A DNA stretch of 20,716 bases from Schizochytrium sp. CCTCC M209059 (lineage: Eukaryota > Sar > Bigyra > Thraustochytrida > Thraustochytriidae). Location: NCBI GenBank assembly GCA_000818945.1, contig KN805375.1:360487-381202 (forward strand), written 5' to 3'. Within the stretch, counting starts at the first letter, position 1, and every line of letters begins with the position of its first letter. The notes beneath the pieces are model-generated. The model made no database searches and was not told where the DNA came from. It saw nothing but the letters and a program-made list of their open reading frames with translations. Shown piece after piece: positions 15,041 to 20,716 of this stretch. A program made the translations under genes and the position numbers.

Positions 15041-18000
15041 ATGCTGTCCGCGTTCTCGCGCCTGCTCAAGGTTGAGGAGGTCGAGGTCGAGGAGGTCGAC
15101 GGCGAGCTCCGCGTCGTCGGCGGCGACGAAGACGGCGACGAGAGCGGCGGCGGCGCAAGCACAGGTGCAGGGGCAGCCGCAGGCGGAACGTACGCCGCCG
15201 GCTGGGAGGAACACGGCGGAGGCGATGGCCCAGCCGGGCTAGCAACGGCGTCCAACGGAGGCGGCGAAACCACGTGGGGAAATAACCACGTGGCAGCAAA
15301 CGCCTTCCAGCACGAAGGCCCCGGACTTGTGACGAATGAAGTAATGACACGCGTGCCGTCATCGCAACACCAACAATACGATGTACAGCAACATTGGCAG
15401 CACCAGAACGGGAAACATCATTCTCAAAGTGGAGGATATGATTTTGAAGGATATCAGCAACAATCAAACGGACATTACTTCCAGCAAAATCAAGGATTTC
15501 AGTACAATAACGGAGCGCATCAAAACAATGACGGAGAGTTCCAGCATCATGAGCCTTCGACCGCTCTTGGTCAAAGTCATCTTATGTCGCAAAATCCTGC
15601 CCACCTTCAATCAACGCAGCCTTTCCAAGAATCGTATCGAGACCAATCGTGGTCACAGAGTCAGAGCCAGAGTCAACTCAAACGTGAGAGCGGCTCCTTT
15701 GGCGCTGTCAATCTTGGCGAAGCGGATCTTGGCGAGATTGACCTCAACGGACCAACATTGGACGAAAGTCAAGACCAAGATCTACCGCCAACCCAAGACG
15801 CCAGTAGCCTGTTCCAGTCCCAGATAGAGTCAACTGCGTCAGATCTTTTTGAGTCTAGCAGCTCCAATGACAACAATGCCGATCCCTTTGCTAGTCCTCC
15901 ACCAATGTCTCAGCCGCAACAAGCACAACAGTACCCACAGGAAACGATTAGTCTCAACATCCAAAATCAAACATCGGCACCAAACCAAGACCACAGGCAA
16001 GAATACGCGGGGTCGCTCGAGAGCTCGGGTACATTGGTTGGTGCGATCCCGCCTCGCTTGCAAGAAGAGAAACAGACACTCGAGACAGAAGAAAGCGACA
16101 CGAAATCGCCATTCAGCATGGTCTTTGGGTCCGGTCTCTCCAAGCAATTTCGCAAACTCCGTGAGCTCACGCGCATGCAGCCCCGGGCGCCCAATCTCAA
16201 ACATGACCTTGTGCGTGCTCTTGCGCAGGGACTTGATACACTGGATCCTCAACATCTCACGGAGCTCGACAGCCGCGTCAGGCAGGCCCATTCGGCGTTT
16301 GCAAGCAAATCGCAGTCCGCGCCGGGCCAAGCAGGCAACGATCTAAATGTGAGTTTCGAAACAGTCGACCTCTTTCAGGCAGGCCCGGTCGTATCGCATC
16401 GCAAAACGTATGAACGCGACCTTGGCCTTCCACGAAGTCTCGAAGAGCTTCGTGCGCTCACACCTGACGAGCTTGCGCGCATGGACCGTGCCGTTCGCTC
16501 ACAGTGGGCAACGCGTAAGCGCGTTGCCCATTCACCGAGCGAGCAAGGCAGTCCATCGCCCAGACAAGGTCCCAAATCATCTCCTCAGCAGAGCGGAGGT
16601 TTTTTGAGTTCAGCGTTTGGCATAAAGCCCATCTCACAAGAGGAAACAAGTCAACTTTTGCGCCTTGATGAACGCGAGCAAGAACTCAAAGATCTGGAAC
16701 TTACCCTCGCAGAGCGCGAAGCCAAAGTCGAGTTTGCAGAGACGAGTCTCCGTCACCGCGAGCAAGAATTCGAAGATGAGGTCTGCAAAACCATGCTAGA
16801 GCGCTCAGCGCAGGCTGACCAGGAGCTTGTCAACGAACGTAACGCCATCACCGAAAATGCGCACGAAATCGCGAGTCTACGCGAGCAGCTCGCGCACGCG
16901 CAACGTAGTGCTGACGATGCCCGCGAGCAGAGCAACGCGCGTATCGCTGGTCTCGAGCAGGCTCTACAAGACGCCCAAACCAGCTCGCAGGCGCTCGAAA
17001 CCAAATGTCGCGAGCAAACGAGCTTGATCGCTCGTCTTGAGCAATCCCTCGAGCAGCAGCAAGGCGATTTCTTTCCTTCTCATGAACCTGGCAACGATGA
17101 TCCCTTCATGCAAAGTCAGGGCGGCCACGAGGAGCATGGCGCCAAGATGATGCAGAAACTTGAGCAGACTTGCCAATCTCAAGCGAAACGCGTTGCTGAA
17201 TTGGAAGCCGCCCTTGCGCAAAGACAGCAGACGGAGCAGCAGCAGCATCAGCAGCAAAACGAGCTATTCCCTTCTTCGGTTTTTGGTGATGACGATCCCT
17301 TCGCACCAAGCAGTCAAGGTGCGGAAGAAAGTGGAAGGATTCAAGAGCTCGAACAGACATGTCGATCTCAAGCCAGCCAAATAGCTCAGCTTGAGCATGA
17401 CCTCGCTCAAGCACAGGCGCAAGCAAGGGCACAGACACAGACACAGACACTGATCCAGACTCAGACTCAGCAGCAAGATCACAAAGACAGGGAACAAAGT
17501 GAGACCCACTCCCATGAACTTGAGCGAAATTGCCAACATCAAGCCATTCGAATCGTAGAACTCGAACAGGCACTCGCACAAGCTCAAGAACAAGGGCGAA
17601 CAGACGCATCGGCGCTTGATCGGCGCTCACACGCCCAAAGCACTAGAATTGGCGATCTCGAAGCTGATCTCGAGGCCAAAACCAACCAAGTCGAGAGCCT
17701 TCAGACCCAACTTTCACAAATGCACTCGCAACAGGAAGAATTGCGAAATGAATTGCAATCCGCGCAGGGAGAACTTGCGGAGGCTCGCTCGCAAGACGAA
17801 GCACATAAGGAGCGCGTGCTCGAGCTCGAAGGAATGTGTAACGTACTGGCCGCGAGACTGCAAGCTGCTGAACGTGGAGAAGTCCAGCAAAGGCTTGAAG
17901 CTATGCAGATCACCATTTCAGTCATCGCCGCGGAGCTGCAGGACCTCGACTCTACGCAGGAAAAGCTCGATTTTCTCAACAAAGTTGTGGAGCACTCCGC

Positions 18001-19123
18001 GATGGAGACGAACACAAAGGCATCGCTGCTTCTGTTGCAGGCTGGACTCATTGCAAGTTTGCGAAACAGAGTTGCCACATTGCGCGCCATCAAAAATACG
18101 CCGTGTACGGACACACCCGACGGCACAGTTCAAGATTCCGACGCAAATGAGTCCCCCGGCGCCAGCCAGTCCCCCGACGCCGAAGAGATTGACCTCGTGC
18201 ACCTTGTTTGCGAACGTATTGCCCAGGGCCAGTCGCTACCACTGTCAACGCTCGAGACACTCTGTGCGCAGACTGCTTCGGGGAGACGTGCCCTTTGGCC
18301 TTCGTCCGCTTCGCGGGTCGACGAGGCCATATCTGTGGTCACAAAGGTGCTCAACGCCGCAGCTTCGTCCGCTTCGCCTCTGGCCGCCGCTAACAGCACC
18401 ACCCCCACCAAGGGGATGCTCGCATCAAGTCTTGAAAACGATGAGAATCTTGCCTATCGGAGTAATGGCGATACAGGAGCCAACGCCGAGATTCCGGCTC
18501 CGCCGACGCTTGAAGAGCTTACTGACTTGCTTGCGGCCAAGATTCGCGCCAATGGAGATGAATCTGGTACTGCAAGGCGCGATTTTGCCAAGATCGCACG
18601 GGGTTACCTGCATCTGCTGCAAGAGAAGAAGGCTTACGCGCTTCGCGCATCGACAAGAGATCCTTCGCCCACTCACGCCAATGGCACCCCTTCTCGGGTA
18701 TCAACATTGGGTGACGTAGACGCTGAGCAAGGGAGTGAAGCAGCTCTCACGCCTGCAGCGGAGAGCAGTCAAAGTCATCTCGAGACTGGTCTGCCGCAAT
18801 CGAGTTCTACGGCCGCGCTCGATGGGTTGAAGAGCTCTACTTCTGGAGCTGCCGGGTTCGTCGACAAAAAGCTGGCTGCTTCCGTAGTAGCCAAGTGTAT
18901 CGAGCGCAACTGCCGTCGGGACTGTCTTGATGTCGTGGCCCGCGTGCTGGACTTTGATGACGACGAACGTCGTCGCGTCGGTCTCCTGGGCAGTGGCGGG
19001 TTCTGGGATTCCATTCTTCCCGACTGGTCTCGAGGCCAAGCTCGGGCTGCAGCACTGAACGCGGGCGACCAAGGGTTTACAGACATGTTGGCCGACTTTG
19101 TAAATGACGAAATTCATCAGTAG
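15041..19123 (+). CDS. Golgin-like coiled-coil protein with GRAB/GRIP-like C-terminus
   Basis: 1360 residues, intronless, starting at the ATG at 15041. The N-terminus (1-80) is acidic and Gly-rich. Residues about 83-320 are rich in Gln, His, Asn and Ser and probably disordered, with SLFQSQ (256-261) and DPF (281-283). A helical block lies at 360-490, and a long coiled coil runs about 535-1015. Within it, a short helical unit of the type LEQTCQSQA...AELE recurs near 652, 707, 770, 827 and 859. Two linkers between units carry matching FFPS/LFPS and NDDPF/DDDPF motifs (677-689, 742-754). The C-terminus (1273-1314, VDKKLAASVVAK ... DFDDDERRRVGLL) resembles the GRAB/GRIP-related domain of Rud3/GMAP-210 golgins, which bind ARF- or Arl-type GTPases; it ends with a short TDMLADFVNDE helix. 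A Golgi tether is inferred. DPF motifs could instead mark an endocytic (AP-2 or Eps15-like) role. The coding sequence itself is certain. Confidence 0.8.
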   Translation: MLSAFSRLLKVEEVEVEEVDGELRVVGGDEDGDESGGGASTGAGAAAGGTYAAGWEEHGGGDGPAGLATASNGGGETTWGNNHVAANAFQHEGPGLVTNEVMTRVPSSQHQQYDVQQHWQHQNGKHHSQSGGYDFEGYQQQSNGHYFQQNQGFQYNNGAHQNNDGEFQHHEPSTALGQSHLMSQNPAHLQSTQPFQESYRDQSWSQSQSQSQLKRESGSFGAVNLGEADLGEIDLNGPTLDESQDQDLPPTQDASSLFQSQIESTASDLFESSSSNDNNADPFASPPPMSQPQQAQQYPQETISLNIQNQTSAPNQDHRQEYAGSLESSGTLVGAIPPRLQEEKQTLETEESDTKSPFSMVFGSGLSKQFRKLRELTRMQPRAPNLKHDLVRALAQGLDTLDPQHLTELDSRVRQAHSAFASKSQSAPGQAGNDLNVSFETVDLFQAGPVVSHRKTYERDLGLPRSLEELRALTPDELARMDRAVRSQWATRKRVAHSPSEQGSPSPRQGPKSSPQQSGGFLSSAFGIKPISQEETSQLLRLDEREQELKDLELTLAEREAKVEFAETSLRHREQEFEDEVCKTMLERSAQADQELVNERNAITENAHEIASLREQLAHAQRSADDAREQSNARIAGLEQALQDAQTSSQALETKCREQTSLIARLEQSLEQQQGDFFPSHEPGNDDPFMQSQGGHEEHGAKMMQKLEQTCQSQAKRVAELEAALAQRQQTEQQQHQQQNELFPSSVFGDDDPFAPSSQGAEESGRIQELEQTCRSQASQIAQLEHDLAQAQAQARAQTQTQTLIQTQTQQQDHKDREQSETHSHELERNCQHQAIRIVELEQALAQAQEQGRTDASALDRRSHAQSTRIGDLEADLEAKTNQVESLQTQLSQMHSQQEELRNELQSAQGELAEARSQDEAHKERVLELEGMCNVLAARLQAAERGEVQQRLEAMQITISVIAAELQDLDSTQEKLDFLNKVVEHSAMETNTKASLLLLQAGLIASLRNRVATLRAIKNTPCTDTPDGTVQDSDANESPGASQSPDAEEIDLVHLVCERIAQGQSLPLSTLETLCAQTASGRRALWPSSASRVDEAISVVTKVLNAAASSASPLAAANSTTPTKGMLASSLENDENLAYRSNGDTGANAEIPAPPTLEELTDLLAAKIRANGDESGTARRDFAKIARGYLHLLQEKKAYALRASTRDPSPTHANGTPSRVSTLGDVDAEQGSEAALTPAAESSQSHLETGLPQSSSTAALDGLKSSTSGAAGFVDKKLAASVVAKCIERNCRRDCLDVVARVLDFDDDERRRVGLLGSGGFWDSILPDWSRGQARAAALNAGDQGFTDMLADFVNDEIHQ

Positions 19124-19312
19124 TGAGCTAGCTACCATCTGCTTGCCGTCATCCTTGCTTTCTTCTCGTTGTAATGAGAGGCAAGTGTCGCTATAAAAGG
19201 AGAGCTGAATAACCGCATTTGCGAAAAGTCATGCAAGAAAGAAAAAAGGGTTCGGAACGGTCATCTTTGACAGATAGTGAATGTTATTTGTTCCTTTTGA
19301 AGCCTTAGAAAG
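19124..19312. other. Convergent 3' region between golgin and the RVSF protein
   Basis: Only 189 bases separate the stop codons of two convergent genes, so their 3' ends must be short or overlap. No AATAAA is seen in the right orientation for either gene. A TATAAAAGG string at about 19193-19201 has no gene downstream on its strand. Confidence 0.55.
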
Positions 19313-20695
19313 TTAGGCGTTGATAATGTATGTTCTAGCGATCGGAAAGAGCATCTGGATTTCCCTTTCGTGTTGCTTAAAGAATCCGGAGCTGCGACGA
19401 AGGATGGTGCTCGTTGCGCCGTTCCTGCGACCCCGGAGACAAACATTGAGTAAGTACATGAAGGCGCGCACAGAAGTGTTGGAGCCCTGAATGATAAAAA
19501 TGCAAAAGAGGACGCGTGCAAGGCAGTATGCGTCCTCACAAATGAGCATGAGCGAAGCATACTGCGTTTCGCTCTCCTCATTCTCAAAGAAGCGAATGCA
19601 GAAAGCGCGCTGTACACCTGGTACCGAATCAAGGGTGAAGCAGCGCGGCGCGAGCGCGAAACGCTTGGAGTTGGCATCGTTGTGGTACCCGTTGCGAGTG
19701 GGGGTGGCAAGCACAATTTCGCGCCGCGAAGGCAGAATTTGGATCGTGCAGGCCTTGGGCTCGATCCCTTTGCCTTGAACAATGCCTCCATTGCAGGTAA
19801 AGACGTCAGTGAGAGCGCGCTCATTGGGCGCAAGCTCTCGCATGACAGGGGCCGCTTTAGGCTTGGCGTTCTTCTTTGACGGGGTCTGCGGGGCCACAGC
19901 CTGCTTCGACTCGGCCTCTTTTTGTTCTTCTTCGATGCCAGCGCTCTTTTTCTCCTTGCTCGCCCGGGTTGGTTTCTTCAAGCACGACTTTGGCTTCTTC
20001 TCCTCCACTTGATCATCTGCCTCAGAAAAGTTGTGCAAAGCAAAGGATCCGCGCGAAGAATCACTCTCCGACTTGGCTTTTTTCTCCTTTTCTTCCTTTT
20101 CCTTTTCCCTCGCCTCGGCCTTGGCCTTGGCCTTGGCCTTTTCTCTCTCCCTCTCTTCTCGTCTTTGACGTTCTTCTTCCTTTTCTCTCTGCCGCTGTCT
20201 CTCCCTTTCTCTTTCTCTTTCTCTCTCCCTCTCCTTTTCCTTTTCGTCTTCATCGTCCTCGTCGTCGTCATCATCGTCGTCCTCCTTGTAGGGCTTGGCC
20301 CAGGAGGAACCATTTTTGCTATCACTTTTCCAAGGCTTGGTATCACCGTCAAGCGGGACGAGAGGCGGGGGCATATCATCGTCGTCGTCATCATCGTCAT
20401 CGTCAAAATGCCCAGCGTGATCGTTGGGAATCTGCATTTGCTGGACTTTCTCGCTGAAGGAGACCCTGCGCTTCGTGATCTTGCCACCACCACCACCTCC
20501 TTCATCGTCAGAGTCATTGTCGTCATCATTCTTGCTACGATTCGTCCTGGAGTTCTTGCCTTTGCCCATGTCGTTTCGCAGGGCGTCTTCCGCATTACGA
20601 ACTTCATGAACGTTGCCTTCTTCGTCGGACTCCTCGCCCTCGACGTCCTCTTGGACGCAGTCCATGAACGCCAGTGACCCTCCAGCGAGCGGCAT
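19313..20695 (-). CDS. Acidic/charged protein with PP1-docking RVSF motif
   Basis: 460 residues; I do not recognise the family. Residues 1-70 are acidic. KRRVSFSEKV (75-84) is a textbook RVxF docking motif for protein phosphatase 1. Asp runs occupy 98-107 and 139-150. Residues 151-208 are an uninterrupted Glu/Arg/Lys stretch of the single-alpha-helix type. KSCLKKP (236-242) resembles a SILK-type second PP1 site. From about 285 the sequence becomes globular: Val/Ile strands (CTIQILPSRREIVLAT, 316-331; RAFCIRFF, 363-370), then an amphipathic helix (CEDAYCLARVLFCIFIIQG, 386-404), which could be a PH-like fold. The tail is Arg-rich. A PP1 regulatory subunit is a reasonable guess. The frame is open to the right window edge, so the ATG at 20695 is the first in view but not necessarily the true start. 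Confidence 0.75.
   Translation of the reverse strand: MPLAGGSLAFMDCVQEDVEGEESDEEGNVHEVRNAEDALRNDMGKGKNSRTNRSKNDDDNDSDDEGGGGGGKITKRRVSFSEKVQQMQIPNDHAGHFDDDDDDDDDDMPPPLVPLDGDTKPWKSDSKNGSSWAKPYKEDDDDDDDEDDEDEKEKERERERERERERQRQREKEEERQRREEREREKAKAKAKAEAREKEKEEKEKKAKSESDSSRGSFALHNFSEADDQVEEKKPKSCLKKPTRASKEKKSAGIEEEQKEAESKQAVAPQTPSKKNAKPKAAPVMRELAPNERALTDVFTCNGGIVQGKGIEPKACTIQILPSRREIVLATPTRNGYHNDANSKRFALAPRCFTLDSVPGVQRAFCIRFFENEESETQYASLMLICEDAYCLARVLFCIFIIQGSNTSVRAFMYLLNVCLRGRRNGATSTILRRSSGFFKQHEREIQMLFPIARTYIINA
20085..20290. repeat. Polypyrimidine low-complexity tract inside the RVSF-protein gene
   Basis: The plus strand is almost entirely C and T (TTTCTC, TCTCCC and TTCCTT units, then CGTCGTCAT units). 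It encodes the Glu/Arg/Lys helix and an Asp run on minus. Such tracts change length easily. Confidence 0.75.
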
Positions 20696-20716
20696 CGTTC
20701 CTCCTAACGCTGGCGT

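Noticed and set aside
14434..15273. A 279-codon minus-strand open frame overlapping the golgin start
   Set aside because: Its composition comes from microsatellites (KQASKQ and KEGRKEG strings, AGLGWAGPG), it starts inside the real golgin coding sequence, and it has no domain.

Overview
This window is eukaryotic nuclear DNA from a GC-rich, compact, intron-poor genome. It holds six protein genes, each readable as one uninterrupted ATG-to-stop frame (including 5.5-kb and 4.1-kb genes), and one decayed gene copy. The protein families are eukaryote-specific: elongin C, a MyTH4-FERM myosin, a CUE protein and a golgin-like coiled coil. A unicellular protist is the best fit. The intronless long genes, and a 'KYGPEP' helical module in the myosin that I associate with stramenopiles and other protists, make a stramenopile such as a thraustochytrid plausible. 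That assignment is inference, not something the sequence proves. No tRNA, rRNA, CRISPR array, prokaryote-like operon or intact transposon was recognised.

Layout: (1) 36-1142 (+), a family-16-type SAM methyltransferase whose 5' end may run off the window. (2) 2019-2381 (+), elongin C. (3) 3205-4564 (-), a pseudogene of a coiled-coil protein, broken by stops and frame changes. (4) 4872-10331 (-), a 1819-residue MyTH4-FERM myosin. (5) 10332-13144, a 2.8-kb stretch without a recognisable gene, full of tetra- and pentanucleotide repeats, lying upstream of the myosin and downstream of the CUE gene. (6) 13145-14035 (-), a 296-residue CUE-domain protein. (7) 14036-15040, a divergent intergenic region rich in microsatellites, with a strong G-quadruplex pattern. 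(8) 15041-19123 (+), a 1360-residue coiled-coil protein with repeats, DPF motifs and a GRAB/GRIP-like C-terminus. (9) 19313-20695 (-), a 460-residue acidic/charged protein with a PP1-docking RVSF motif, convergent with the golgin and possibly starting beyond the window.

The genes do not form one pathway. Loose themes are ubiquitin biology (elongin C as a cullin adaptor, CUE as a ubiquitin binder) and membrane or cytoskeletal traffic (MyTH4-FERM myosin, golgin). The features most worth following up are the myosin tail (about 50-residue helical repeats plus the KYGPEP module inside the FERM region), the repeat/DPF architecture of the golgin, the PP1-docking candidate, and the pseudogene. I did not find a convincing new multi-gene system.
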